Positions 7,987-16,206 of a stretch of DNA of 24,140 nt are shown in pieces (within the stretch, counting starts at the first letter, position 1; every line of letters starts with the position of its first letter). Source of the stretch: Verrucomicrobiales bacterium (GTDB lineage: Bacteria > Verrucomicrobiota > Verrucomicrobiia > Verrucomicrobiales > Verrucomicrobiaceae); the NCBI GenBank assembly GCA_003506995.1, contig DNXB01000266.1:24396-48535 (forward strand), read 5' to 3'. A model generated the notes under the pieces. The model saw only the letters and a program-made list of their open reading frames with translations, was not told the DNA's origin and did no database searches. The position numbers and the translations under genes are program-made.

Positions 7987-8082
7987 TCACGGTTGGTTCC
8001 CAACAGAAGAAAGCATGATCTTGCCCGTGCTGACGGCGCAGTCTTCAAAGAAGTGACGGCGGGTGATGTTGGGGGTATTCAT
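7987..8082 (-). pseudogene. Truncated DUF1501 N-terminus (leader remnant)
   Basis: The ATG at 8082 opens a 31-codon frame ending in TGA at 7987-7989. Its first 22 codons match the start of the intact DUF1501 gene (7282) at 57 of 66 bases and 18 of 22 residues, including the RRHFFEDCA twin-arginine segment, and then similarity ends abruptly. It starts 18 nt after the membrane-protein stop and ends 4 nt before the nucleotidyltransferase ATG. It is either the remnant of a second DUF1501 gene or a duplication made when the cargo genes entered. It may still be translated as a leader that couples the downstream gene. Confidence 0.8.
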
Positions 8083-8100
8083 AGCAATAAAGGTTTTTGG

Positions 8101-8535
8101 CTAGCCACCAGAGTGAGCATTCGTGTAAATCACGCACCACAGGCCAATGGCGCTCAGTAAACCCAAGCCTAACCCAGCGAGGTATAGTGCTTTATGGGAT
8201 CTAGATCGGAGAACGAAGAACACGAGAACGACAAAGAGAATCAAGTAGCCCCACGCTGAAACCGGCCGCAAAGAAACTGTATGCACGAGAGGTGCAGAAC
8301 CGGCGTTCGCAGAGAAAAACAGGGGGGCGATGAAGCCAGCTAGCATCGCTTCACGACTCTTCACTTCAGGAGGACATGCATCGGTTTCGTAGTTCGCATG
8401 GACCATGAATCCTGAGACAACCCAGATGGCCAAGACAACCACGATGCGCGTAAACCATGAGGGCCAGGTTACCTCACTGAAGCGTGCTGTTGTATCGACG
8501 GTGTCTGGTTGTTGAGATGCCATGTTTTGAATCAT
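8101..8535 (-). CDS. Hypothetical multi-pass membrane protein
   Basis: This protein has 144 residues from the ATG at 8535; the start overlaps the PSD1 stop as ATGA, so coupling to PSD1 translation is likely. A second ATG at 8523 is also possible. Hydrophobic segments are visible at IVVVLAIWVVSGFMV, AMLAGFIAPLFF (weaker), YLILFVVLVFFVL and LYLAGLGLGLLSAIGLWCVI, giving three or four membrane spans. No family is recognised. The DNA is visibly poorer in G and C than the flanking PSD1 and DUF1501 genes, which suggests a different origin, and it belongs to the set of genes wedged between PSD1 and DUF1501. Confidence 0.7.
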   Translation of the reverse strand: MIQNMASQQPDTVDTTARFSEVTWPSWFTRIVVVLAIWVVSGFMVHANYETDACPPEVKSREAMLAGFIAPLFFSANAGSAPLVHTVSLRPVSAWGYLILFVVLVFFVLRSRSHKALYLAGLGLGLLSAIGLWCVIYTNAHSGG

Positions 8536-11500
8536 GGATGTGTGATCGCTTCGTCGAAGTTCAGCGCCGCACGACACACGGAGGTCCACAGCGCTTCGCC
8601 TTCGAGTTTTTTGTCGCGTTGCTTTTGAAGGAAGGTTTTGAGCATGGCGAGCTCATCAGCGGCGGCGGGGCGGGTGGTGCAGCGGCGGAAGATGTTTTGG
8701 AGGCGGGTGTCGTCGTCTTGGGATTCGGCGATCACGGCTTTGGCCATGGCTTGAGCGGCTTCCATGAACATTTGGTCGTTGAGGAGGGTGAGGGCTTGCA
8801 GCGGGCTGTTGGAGACATCGCGTTTGGCGAGGCACGCTTCGCCAGTCGGGGCGTCGAAGGTGGTGGACATGGCAAACGGCGCGGTGCGCTTGATGAAGGT
8901 GTAGAGGCTGCGGCGGTAGCGGTCCTCGCCCTCGCTGGTCTTCCACTCAAATTTGCCGTAGGTGCCCTCGGAGGTGATGCTGGCGGGCTGCGGCGGATAG
9001 ACGCCGGGGCCGCCCATTTTCGGCGACAAAACACCTGCGGCCTTCAAAGCGGAGTCGCGGATGATTTCGGCGTCGAGACGGAAACGAGCTCCGCGTGCGA
9101 GCAGGATGTTTTCGGGGTCGCGTTGCGCGAGTTCGGGCGTGATGCGGCTGCTTTGCTTGTAGGTAGCGCTCATGACGATGAGTTTGTGCAGCTTCTTCAT
9201 GCTCCAGCCTTGCTTCACGAACTCGACAGCGAGCCAGTCCAGCAATTCGGGATGCGAGGGCGGCTCGCTTTGATAGCCAAAATCCTCCAACGACTCCACG
9301 AGGCCGCGACCAAAGAATGCCTGCCACTGGCGATTCACCGTCACGCGGGCGGTGAGCGGGTTTTCGGGAGCGAAGAGCCACTTCGCGAAGGTGAGGCGGT
9401 TCGCGGGCGCATCCTTCGGCAATGAGGGCAGGAAGGCGGGAACGGCGGGCGGAACGGTCTCCTTGGGCGAGAGATATTCGCCGCGATGGTAGCGATTCGT
9501 GGCGCGGGGGTTTGTGGCCGGGCGTTCGCTCATGACGAGCGTGGGTTGGCCGCGTGGTGGGTTCTTGCGCAGGGCGGAGAGTTGCGCGGCGGCTTGTTTC
9601 ATCTCGGGCGCGGTTTCGAGGAAGCGGCGCAAAAGCACCTCGCGTTTCTTGGAATCATTCGCGGCGAGGGCCTCCTCGACCTCAAATGGATGTCCGATAG
9701 CCGTGGCGTGATCGCTGGTAGTCACGGAAAGACGGAAATGGCCGAGCGGGCAGGCGAAGTGTTTTTCGAAGAGCAGCTTCAAATCGAAACCGTTGGTGAA
9801 ATCGATGGGCTGCTCGAAATGGAACACGGCGGCGTGCTGCTGAGCGTAGCCGCCGAGCACCTGCCAGCCGCTGGACATCTCCGCATCAAGCGCGGCGCTG
9901 GCGTTGTTAGTTTTGCGAGCTTTGGCGGCTTTCTTTTTTGCAGGAGCCGCATCGCTGATTTTGTCTTCTTCCTCGTCGTTCGTGGCTTCGGCACGGGCGA
10001 TTTTGACGCGCTGGCCGTTTTGCGTGGCTTGCAGCTCGCTGAGGAAAAAGCCACCGAGCGGGCCTTCGTAGTTCGTGAGGCCGGGGCCGTCGTTCGGCAG
10101 GCTCGGATGGCTGGCGACTTCGATGCGCAGCGCCGTCACACCTTTGATCGGCGCTCTGAGGCTTAAATCATAGACATCGCTCTTCGAGATGTCGCCGCTG
10201 CCGAGGATGAAGCCATCCACCTGCTGCTCCAGATGCGGCATGGTGGTCTTCATGGCCGTGGGGCGCACGATTTGCCATTTCGAGGCGCGTTTCGATTCGC
10301 CCTCGATCCAGCCAGCGAGGCGGCTTTGCATCGCCGCTTCACCACCGGGGAACTTCTTCGGCAAATCGGCCTCCAATTGGGCGATCTTCGCGGCGTGAGC
10401 TTTCTGCTGCGCCTTGATGTCCGGTGTGGGGATGTGGTAGAGCGGCTCGTCGGCGTTGTTCAGCAGCGCCATGACGCTGTAGTAGTCGGTGTGCAGAATG
10501 GGATCGTATTTGTGCGTGTGGCACTGGCAGCAGTTCAGCGTGAGGCCCATCCATGCCGTGCCGGTGACGCCGACACGGTCCACCATGGCGTAAAAGCGGT
10601 ATTCGTTCGGGTCGATGCCACCTTCCTCGTTGAGCATCGTATTGCGATGAAAGCCGGTGGCGATCAGGTCTTCGGCGCTGGCATTGGGCAGCATGTCTCC
10701 GGCGATTTGTTTGATGCTGAACTGATCGAAGGGCATGTCGTCATTCAGCGCTCTCACCACCCAGTCGCGATACGGCCAGATCTGGCGTGGGCGGTCTTTC
10801 TCGAAGCCGTTCGTGTCGGCGTAACGCGCGAGATCGAGCCAGCGGCGTGCCCAGCGTTCGCCGTAGTGTTTGGAGGCGAGGAGCGTGTCCACGAGCTCTT
10901 CATAGGTCTTATGGGACTCATGCGACCCATGTGACTTATGGACGAAGGCATCCGCCTCGGCAGGCGTGGGCGGCAGACCGATGAGATCGAGATAGACGCG
11001 TCGGACGAGTGTGTAGGCGTCGGCTTCTGGCGAAGGTTTCAGGCCTTCTTTTTCGAGACGCTCGTGGATGAAGGCGTCGATGGGATGAGTTTCAGGTTTC
11101 TTGTTTCTTGTTTCTTGGGGTTCTCCGGACTTGGAGCCTGAAACTTGAGACTTGAAACTTGGAGCCGGAATCTGCTTCGGCGGCGAATAGGCCCAATGCG
11201 CCTCGTATTTCGCGCCTTCGGCGATCCAGGCTTTCAGCGTCGCCTTGTCCTTGTCCGACATGACCTTCTTCGTGTGCGGCGGAGGCATGACCTCGTCTTC
11301 GTCGGTGGAGAGAATGCGTTTGATAACCTCGCTGGCGTCCGGCTTGCCGGGAACGATAGCGATCTCGCCTGACTTGCCTTTGCCGTGGGCGGATTCGCTC
11401 AAATCGAGGCGCAACTTGCCTTTGCGCGCGTGATCATCCATGCCGTGGCAGGTGAAGCACTGCTGCGCAAGCACCGGGCGCACGTCGCGATTGAAATCAA

Positions 11501-11552
11501 CGGCATGGGCGGAGGCAACGAGCAGCAGGAAAAGGGCGAAGGAAGGCTTCAT
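8532..11552 (-). CDS. PSD1-type protein: cytochrome c, DUF1549, DUF1553
   Basis: This 1006-residue protein starts at the ATG at 11552; a GTG three codons upstream (11561) is an alternative. A signal peptide (residues 1-17, ending SAHA) precedes a cytochrome c-like domain with CFTCH (C32-H36) and MPPP. DUF1549 begins near residue 157 and includes RRVYLDLIGLPP and HYGERWARRWLDLARYADTNG. DUF1553 begins near residue 720 (LTARVTVNRQWQAFFGRGLV, FGYQSEPPSHPELLDWL). The protein should be exported and bind heme c; a role in glycan degradation is proposed for the family but not shown. Two repeat insertions lie in frame: a period-7 inverted pair in the cytochrome-DUF1549 linker and four 9-nt units in DUF1549. 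A central EEEDK...KKKAAKARK stretch looks like another flexible insert. Confidence 0.93.
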   Translation of the reverse strand: MKPSFALFLLLVASAHAVDFNRDVRPVLAQQCFTCHGMDDHARKGKLRLDLSESAHGKGKSGEIAIVPGKPDASEVIKRILSTDEDEVMPPPHTKKVMSDKDKATLKAWIAEGAKYEAHWAYSPPKQIPAPSFKSQVSGSKSGEPQETRNKKPETHPIDAFIHERLEKEGLKPSPEADAYTLVRRVYLDLIGLPPTPAEADAFVHKSHGSHESHKTYEELVDTLLASKHYGERWARRWLDLARYADTNGFEKDRPRQIWPYRDWVVRALNDDMPFDQFSIKQIAGDMLPNASAEDLIATGFHRNTMLNEEGGIDPNEYRFYAMVDRVGVTGTAWMGLTLNCCQCHTHKYDPILHTDYYSVMALLNNADEPLYHIPTPDIKAQQKAHAAKIAQLEADLPKKFPGGEAAMQSRLAGWIEGESKRASKWQIVRPTAMKTTMPHLEQQVDGFILGSGDISKSDVYDLSLRAPIKGVTALRIEVASHPSLPNDGPGLTNYEGPLGGFFLSELQATQNGQRVKIARAEATNDEEEDKISDAAPAKKKAAKARKTNNASAALDAEMSSGWQVLGGYAQQHAAVFHFEQPIDFTNGFDLKLLFEKHFACPLGHFRLSVTTSDHATAIGHPFEVEEALAANDSKKREVLLRRFLETAPEMKQAAAQLSALRKNPPRGQPTLVMSERPATNPRATNRYHRGEYLSPKETVPPAVPAFLPSLPKDAPANRLTFAKWLFAPENPLTARVTVNRQWQAFFGRGLVESLEDFGYQSEPPSHPELLDWLAVEFVKQGWSMKKLHKLIVMSATYKQSSRITPELAQRDPENILLARGARFRLDAEIIRDSALKAAGVLSPKMGGPGVYPPQPASITSEGTYGKFEWKTSEGEDRYRRSLYTFIKRTAPFAMSTTFDAPTGEACLAKRDVSNSPLQALTLLNDQMFMEAAQAMAKAVIAESQDDDTRLQNIFRRCTTRPAAADELAMLKTFLQKQRDKKLEGEALWTSVCRAALNFDEAITHP
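10906..10941 (-). repeat. Four in-frame 9-nt tandem repeats (Ser-His units) in PSD1
   Basis: On the plus strand four 9-nt units fit GACTYATGN with small changes (10906-10914, 10915-10923, 10924-10932, 10933-10941). On the coding strand the unit is CAT-RRG-TCN, giving HKS-HGS-HES-HKT. They sit between the LIGLPPTPAEADAF stretch and LVDTLLASKHYGERW, the position where the other PSD1 gene carries its PSD/LSD repeat. The frame is preserved. Confidence 0.85.
11088..11162 (-). repeat. In-frame inverted pair of heptamer repeats in PSD1 linker
   Basis: The left arm (11088-11118) reads as heptamers AGTTTCA, GGTTTCT, TGTTTCT, TGTTTCT. The right arm (11129-11162) reads TGGAGCC, TGAAACT, TGAGACT, TGAAACT, that is, the same kind of heptamer on the other strand, around a 10-nt centre. 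The block codes for a polar stretch (roughly PSFKSQVSGSKSGEPQETRN) between the cytochrome c domain and DUF1549. The paralogue at 1-674 has only a short linker there, so this is an insertion that kept the frame. Confidence 0.8.
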
Positions 11553-11658
11553 CACCTTCACTAACGACGCAAACCCAGGCTTTTCACGGCAAGTTCAGCC
11601 AATGACAAGACAGGGCAAGTCCACGGCATGATCCGACAACTCGCGTTTTCTTCAGCGG

Positions 11659-12924
11659 TCACGCTTTCGGCTTGATGAAGATCACCTCGGCGCGCTCGAT
11701 CCAGCCTTTGCGCAGGTCCATGCGGAACCAGCCGTCGCTGTTCTTGCGGTGAATGCGGCAGCCGGAGCGCGGACCGAACTCCTTGAGGTCGTATTGCGCC
11801 CAGGTTTTGCCCATGTCGGGCGAGTAGATGATGCCGCAGGCATAAGTCGAGGCCGGAGCGCAGTGCGTGGCGAGCATGGCGCCGTCTTGCACGAGCATGT
11901 TGGCGGATTCAAACATCGGATTGAAGAGCAGCGTGTGCTTCGAGGTGTCGGTGATGTCCTTCGGATCGCACACGAAGATGCCTCGATCGTGCCGGTTGGC
12001 GATGGCCGGGCCGTTCGCGTCGGCGATCCAGTAGCATTTGCCGTCGATGAAGTTGATGCCACCGCACTTGAAGCGGGAGTTGGAGTCCACCGAGATGACT
12101 AAATTCCAGTCCCACGCATCGGCCTTGGCATCGTAGGTGCCGCGCAGCCAGTGGACCTCCTTGCCATGCGTGCGGTCGATGTCGCCGGTGCAGGCGTAGA
12201 AGGCGTTCTCGCCGGGGTTGTAGGTCACGTTGTGAACGTGACGGGCGATCAGCTTGTTGTTCGGATCGCCGAGCAACGGCGCGTCGGGTGGCGCGTCTTT
12301 TTGCTGGAACTTGGGATTCTGCCCGAAGGCATACGCCAGCTTCACGGTCTCGCCGTTGTCAGTGGAATAGTAGATGTTCACCGGCACCGGGCCGCCGAGC
12401 ACGTTGCAGTAGTTCCCCCACACCAGCATTTCCTTGCCATCCACCTCGAAGCAGTGCTCGCCATCGAGCGAATGGAAATACCAGCCCGGCTGGTCGGCCT
12501 TCACCGGCGTGTGCGGGCGGTAATCGCTGCCATCGGGCTTCTTCACGATGATCTCGCGATGCGTCTTGAGATTGTCGGTGCTCAGGAAGAGCTGCGCCAG
12601 CGTGGCAAAGAGGATGTTTCCGTTCTTCAGGATGATGCTGAGCGTGATGTTGTCCGCCTCGGCGAACGCCGCGCTGTGCGGCCACGTTTTGCCATTGTCC
12701 TCAGACAGATAAATCTTCCCGTCGCCAAAGCCGAAGGCCTTGTTGTCACGCTGCGAGTCGATGTATGGCCCCTCCGGCGCGAGGCGATACCAGAAGTGCT
12801 CGGTCTCGGCCGTGTCCGACAGGGCGGCGTTCAGTTTCGAGCTGTCTGGCAGGAAAAGTCCGCCAACGGCGGCTGCGGTGGTTCCGAGAAACTGGCGGCG
12901 ATGGAGCGAGGATGGTTGGATCAT
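11659..12924 (-). CDS. Tat-exported sialidase-like BNR-repeat protein
   Basis: This is a 421-residue protein. The ATG at 12924 is chosen because it places the twin-arginine signal (HRRQFLGTTAAAVGG) at residues 8-22. Asp-box (BNR) style repeats are visible: LSEDNGKTWP, YSTDNGETV and YSPDMGKTWAQYD, as in sialidase-type propellers. The protein likely folds as a beta-propeller and acts outside the cytoplasm on sugars or another ligand. The catalytic Arg triad and Tyr of true sialidases cannot be assigned by eye, so activity is uncertain. It lies 96 bp downstream of the PhoPQ-related hydrolase gene on the same strand. The 106 bp after its stop, up to the PSD1 start, show no recognisable element. 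Confidence 0.78.
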   Translation of the reverse strand: MIQPSSLHRRQFLGTTAAAVGGLFLPDSSKLNAALSDTAETEHFWYRLAPEGPYIDSQRDNKAFGFGDGKIYLSEDNGKTWPHSAAFAEADNITLSIILKNGNILFATLAQLFLSTDNLKTHREIIVKKPDGSDYRPHTPVKADQPGWYFHSLDGEHCFEVDGKEMLVWGNYCNVLGGPVPVNIYYSTDNGETVKLAYAFGQNPKFQQKDAPPDAPLLGDPNNKLIARHVHNVTYNPGENAFYACTGDIDRTHGKEVHWLRGTYDAKADAWDWNLVISVDSNSRFKCGGINFIDGKCYWIADANGPAIANRHDRGIFVCDPKDITDTSKHTLLFNPMFESANMLVQDGAMLATHCAPASTYACGIIYSPDMGKTWAQYDLKEFGPRSGCRIHRKNSDGWFRMDLRKGWIERAEVIFIKPKA

Positions 12925-13020
12925 GGTGTGTGACACCAAACGCATCGAGAAACGCAAATCGCACTCCTTTGCGAAAGTCTCTCTTGTCCTCAAACACACG
13001 CCAGTGGCAGCGGACAGTTT

Positions 13021-14448
13021 CTATTCGAGGCGGATTTCCGGACTCGACACGGTCAAGGTGCTGCCGTTCTCCTGATGCGCATGCACGGTGATGACGTTGA
13101 GCGTCCTCACATCGCCTTCGACCGTCGTTTCGCCACTGTAGGTGGCTGTGCCGGTTTTCTTGAGCGGAGCTGAAGTCCACGCATCGAACTCCATGGCGAT
13201 TGAGTAGTCAGGGTGGCGGTTCACCGACCACCACACTGCGTTCTCCTGTGGCTCGCTGCCATCGGAGAAGGTGACGGTCACGGCGAGGCGATGTTTGTAC
13301 TTGTTCCACTGCGTCGTCACCTTTGGCGGAGATACCAAGCGGCGTGCGCCGAAGAAGTGATGGGTGGCGAAGGCGTAGAGGTTTTCATCGACCTCGGGCA
13401 GTCCGCCGACGGATTTGACGAAGCCCGCTTCCTTTGCGCCGCCGTGCTGACCACCGGGGACGATGAAAACAGGCAGTTCAGGAAAGCGGCGGCCGAGTTC
13501 GACGAGTCCTGGGCTCACGTTGTCGTTGGAGCCCTGGTTGTAGAAGATCTCCGTGCCGCGCTTCTTCAACACATCGAGGTAGTTTGTCGTGCGGCAGGCT
13601 TCCCATGCGGCATTGCAGGCGGTTTTCATCTCCGCCTCGCTCCAGCCAGCGTCACGGGCCATCTGCACGGTGATGCGCTCGTCGGAACGGGCTCTTTGAC
13701 GGATGAGCAGTTTTTCGCGACCCACGGGATCGGTCATCGCGGCGATGAATGCGTCGTTCATCTTCGTGATCTCTGCGGGCATCATGCCTTCGACATACGG
13801 CCCGCCGGGACTCTCGACCACCGGTGCGACGACGGGCATGATGGCGGTGAAACGATCATCCGCGATGCCTGCGGCGGCTGTGGCGACGCCGCGCTTCGAG
13901 CCGCCGGTGGCGAGCACTTTCTTCAGATGAAACACGTCCTTCTCCGCCATTGCGGTCGTGAGCGCTCGCATATCCCCGATGCCCCAGATCCAGGCGGGCG
14001 TGTAGCGCGTGTTCTTGGTCTGGATGAAACGCTCCTCCATCAGGGTGTGGAGCTTTCCGACCGGTTCCATCGTATCGATCGGCACACAGCCGATGAAGAC
14101 GAGGCCCACGCCATGCTCCTTGAGCAGGCGGAGCTTCGCGCCAGAGGCGGCAGCCACCTTCAATTGCGCGCTGGTGTTCTCGATGAGCACGTTGGTGCAG
14201 ACACCCTTCGCAGGTGCGAGCATCGTCACCGGCATGCGCACCTTCAGTCCCGGCCACCATTCACAGATGGTGATCTCGACGAGTTTTTGACGGATCGCGG
14301 CGTCTTTGGGGTTCAGATGCCAGTCCTCGATCACCTTTGTCTCCAACGTCGAGGTGTCGCGGATCGATGCCATATCGAAGGTGCCGATGATGATGTCTGC
14401 ACGGACCGAGAAGGCCAAGAGGGCGAGGAAGATGGCGGGAAGCTTCAT
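13021..14448 (-). CDS. PhoPQ-activated pathogenicity-related-like alpha/beta hydrolase, secreted
   Basis: This 475-residue protein has a short signal peptide (MKLPAIFLALLAFSVRA). The key motif is ATGGSKRGVATAAAG near residue 180, which matches the nucleophile elbow GASKRG of the PhoPQ-activated pathogenicity-related family (AprA-like). Flanking features also fit: CEWWPGLKVRMPVTMLAP early, FIGCVPIDTMEP in the oxyanion region, then EIFYNQGSNDNVSP and PGGQHGG, which could supply the acid and the catalytic His. The protein is probably a periplasmic or extracellular esterase or peptidase-like hydrolase of unknown substrate. Its start lies 98 bp from the ahpC stop, with the ahpC terminator in between, so it should have its own promoter. 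Confidence 0.82.
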   Translation of the reverse strand: MKLPAIFLALLAFSVRADIIIGTFDMASIRDTSTLETKVIEDWHLNPKDAAIRQKLVEITICEWWPGLKVRMPVTMLAPAKGVCTNVLIENTSAQLKVAAASGAKLRLLKEHGVGLVFIGCVPIDTMEPVGKLHTLMEERFIQTKNTRYTPAWIWGIGDMRALTTAMAEKDVFHLKKVLATGGSKRGVATAAAGIADDRFTAIMPVVAPVVESPGGPYVEGMMPAEITKMNDAFIAAMTDPVGREKLLIRQRARSDERITVQMARDAGWSEAEMKTACNAAWEACRTTNYLDVLKKRGTEIFYNQGSNDNVSPGLVELGRRFPELPVFIVPGGQHGGAKEAGFVKSVGGLPEVDENLYAFATHHFFGARRLVSPPKVTTQWNKYKHRLAVTVTFSDGSEPQENAVWWSVNRHPDYSIAMEFDAWTSAPLKKTGTATYSGETTVEGDVRTLNVITVHAHQENGSTLTVSSPEIRLE

Positions 14449-14489
14449 GAGTTATGAACGATCCATGGCGTGTCCTTCTGCCAGAATAG

Positions 14490-14523
14490 AAAAACAGCCA
14501 TGCAGAACAGGTCTGCATGGCTG
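14490..14523 (-). terminator. Rho-independent terminator of the peroxiredoxin gene
   Basis: Bases 14495-14506 and 14512-14523 form a perfect 12-bp stem with a 5-nt loop. On the minus strand the stem is followed by five T (14494-14490). It lies 24 bp beyond the ahpC stop and upstream of the PhoPQ-related gene, separating the two transcription units. Confidence 0.88.
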
Positions 14524-14546
14524 CTGAAACGGATTTAGAGGATGGA

Positions 14547-15158
14547 TCAGGCGGCCATGGCGGCGGCGACGTTGCCGACGAGATCCTTGCCAGGCTTGAG
14601 CGTCTTCGCACCAGGTGTCCACTTGGCCGGGCAGGCCTCGGCGGGATTCGAGATGAGGTGGATGTTTGCCTCCATCTTGCGCGTGAGTTCCGCAGCGTTG
14701 CGGCCCACGTTGTAGAAGTTCACCTCGGAAGAGACGAGCTTGCCCTCGGGGTTGATGATGAAGGTGCCGCGCAGGGCGAGGCCGGTGGCGGCGTCATACA
14801 CGCCGAACAGACGGCTCACAGCGCCGGTGGGGTCAGCGCCGAGGGTGTAGCGCACGTTTTTGAGCAGGCCCTCGGTGTTGCGCCACATCATGTGGGCAAA
14901 CTTGGTGTCGGTGGACACCGCGATCACACGAGCGCCGAGTTTCTCCAGTTGGGCATGCTCTTCGGCGAGATCGGCCAGCTCGGTGGGGCAGACAAACGTG
15001 AAGTCCGCCGGGTAAAACATGAGAATGGTCCACTGGCCGGCGTTTTTGATGTCGGCGAGCGACACCTTGGCGAAATCGCCCTGGGCGGGTTCATAGGTTT
15101 CCATTTCAAAGTCGGGCACGATGGAGCCGACGGAGGCGATGATTGAGGTAGATTGCAT
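14547..15158 (-). CDS. ahpC: 2-Cys peroxiredoxin (AhpC/Prx1 type)
   Basis: This 203-residue protein starts at the ATG at 15158; a longer frame to 15239 adds an unlikely tail. It has the thioredoxin-fold peroxiredoxin motifs: FYPADFTFVCPTE with peroxidatic C57, STDTKFAHMMW, and EACPAKW near the C-terminus with resolving C176. It reduces hydrogen peroxide and organic hydroperoxides in the cytoplasm, usually recharged by AhpF or thioredoxin; neither is in this window. The length agrees with typical AhpC (about 190-200 residues). It has its own strong terminator. It lies 115 bp downstream of the pseudouridine synthase gene, so it may be transcribed alone. Confidence 0.95.
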   Translation of the reverse strand: MQSTSIIASVGSIVPDFEMETYEPAQGDFAKVSLADIKNAGQWTILMFYPADFTFVCPTELADLAEEHAQLEKLGARVIAVSTDTKFAHMMWRNTEGLLKNVRYTLGADPTGAVSRLFGVYDAATGLALRGTFIINPEGKLVSSEVNFYNVGRNAAELTRKMEANIHLISNPAEACPAKWTPGAKTLKPGKDLVGNVAAAMAA

Positions 15159-15273
15159 GGGGTGCGTTTTTTGAGGTGAAAAGGCGCTTCCAACAACGCC
15201 GGGGGCGCGACTTTTGACGCCCGGAAGTTCGTTGGTCAAACGCTAACACGTCGGGGGGGCGGAATGCCCCGCC

Positions 15274-16197
15274 TCAGAAACGTTTGCGCGGTCCTTTGGC
15301 TCCTTTGGAGGCGGGACGGCGGCCTGGAGGGCCGGAGCGGCTGCGAGGCTTGTCGCCGCGTGGCGATTCCTCGGAGCGGCGGGGCTTGAAGCCCTCGCGC
15401 TTGGGCTTGAAACCGGTTTTAGGCTTGCGGCTTGCAGCGGGAGACGGGCGCTCGGCTCTGTCTTCCTTCTCAGTAGCGGGCTTGCGGGCCAGGGCGGGTT
15501 TGGCCGGGGCTTCTTTGAAGAAACGCTCGACCTCGGTGGCCGTCAGTTCTTTCCAGCCACCTTTGGGCAGGCCTTTGAGCTGGAGCCAGCCGATGCGTGT
15601 GCGCGTGAGGCGCTCGACTTCATAACCGAGATAGTAGAGCATCATGCGAATCTGGCGCTTGAGGCCCATTTTCAGGACGATGTGCGCCCGGTAGGCGGTG
15701 TCCATCCAGGCACGCTCGGCGCGGGCGAAACCTTCCTCGGTCATCATGCCTTTGACGAGCTTGGCCATGACCTCGGTGGTCAGCGGCTGATCGACGACGA
15801 CCTCGTATTCTTTTTCCGCGCCCTGGCTGGGGTGAATGAGCCGGTGGGAGAGGTCGCCACGGTTCGTGAGCAGGAGCAGCCCTTCGCTTTCTTTGTCGAG
15901 GCGGCCGACGTGGTGCAGGTTTTGGAATTTCCCCGGCAGCAGATCGTAGATCGTCATGCGCTCATGGGTGTCGCCGCGTGAGCAGAGGTAGCCCTTCGGT
16001 TTGTTCAGGGCGATGACCAGCGGGGTCTCGGTGCGCACGGGGGAACCGTCCACGACCACCTTGTCCTCCGGCTGCACCTGGGTGGCCAGCTCCTTGATGA
16101 TGTGCCCGTTGATGGACACACGCCCGCCGAGGATGATTTCCTCCGCGCCGCGCCGTGAGGCCACGCCGCACTGGCTGAGATAACGATTGAGGCGCAC
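15274..16197 (-). CDS. RsuA/RluB/RluF-family pseudouridine synthase with basic C-terminal tail
   Basis: This 307-residue protein begins at a GTG (16197), supported by AAGG 7 nt upstream. An S4 RNA-binding domain (MRLNRYLSQCGVASRRGAEE, about 1-60) is followed by the catalytic domain: ALNKPKGYLCS, then HVGRLDKESEGLLLLTNRGD with the catalytic Asp of GRLD, KEYEV, and LKRQIRMMLYYLGYEVERL. It converts specific uridines in rRNA or tRNA to pseudouridine; the pattern around QIRMM and RTRIGWLQLKGLPKGGW is closest to RluF, but the target cannot be fixed. The last 85 or so residues are a Lys/Arg/Pro-rich, probably disordered tail. It is 9 bp from the small basic protein gene, forming a translation-related operon. 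Confidence 0.92.
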   Translation of the reverse strand: MRLNRYLSQCGVASRRGAEEIILGGRVSINGHIIKELATQVQPEDKVVVDGSPVRTETPLVIALNKPKGYLCSRGDTHERMTIYDLLPGKFQNLHHVGRLDKESEGLLLLTNRGDLSHRLIHPSQGAEKEYEVVVDQPLTTEVMAKLVKGMMTEEGFARAERAWMDTAYRAHIVLKMGLKRQIRMMLYYLGYEVERLTRTRIGWLQLKGLPKGGWKELTATEVERFFKEAPAKPALARKPATEKEDRAERPSPAASRKPKTGFKPKREGFKPRRSEESPRGDKPRSRSGPPGRRPASKGAKGPRKRF

Positions 16198-16206
16198 AGA
16201 AAAGCC

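Noticed and set aside
10906..10941. CRISPR-like array
   Set aside because: The units are 9 nt without spacers and lie in frame inside a PSD1 gene.
13213..14457. 414-codon plus-strand open frame opposite the PhoPQ-related hydrolase
   Set aside because: Its composition (His, Arg and Asp rich, no motif) fits a shadow frame, and the minus strand encodes a recognisable hydrolase.
15253..15270. Terminator after the pseudouridine synthase gene
   Set aside because: Only a 5-bp GC stem with no T-run on the minus strand.
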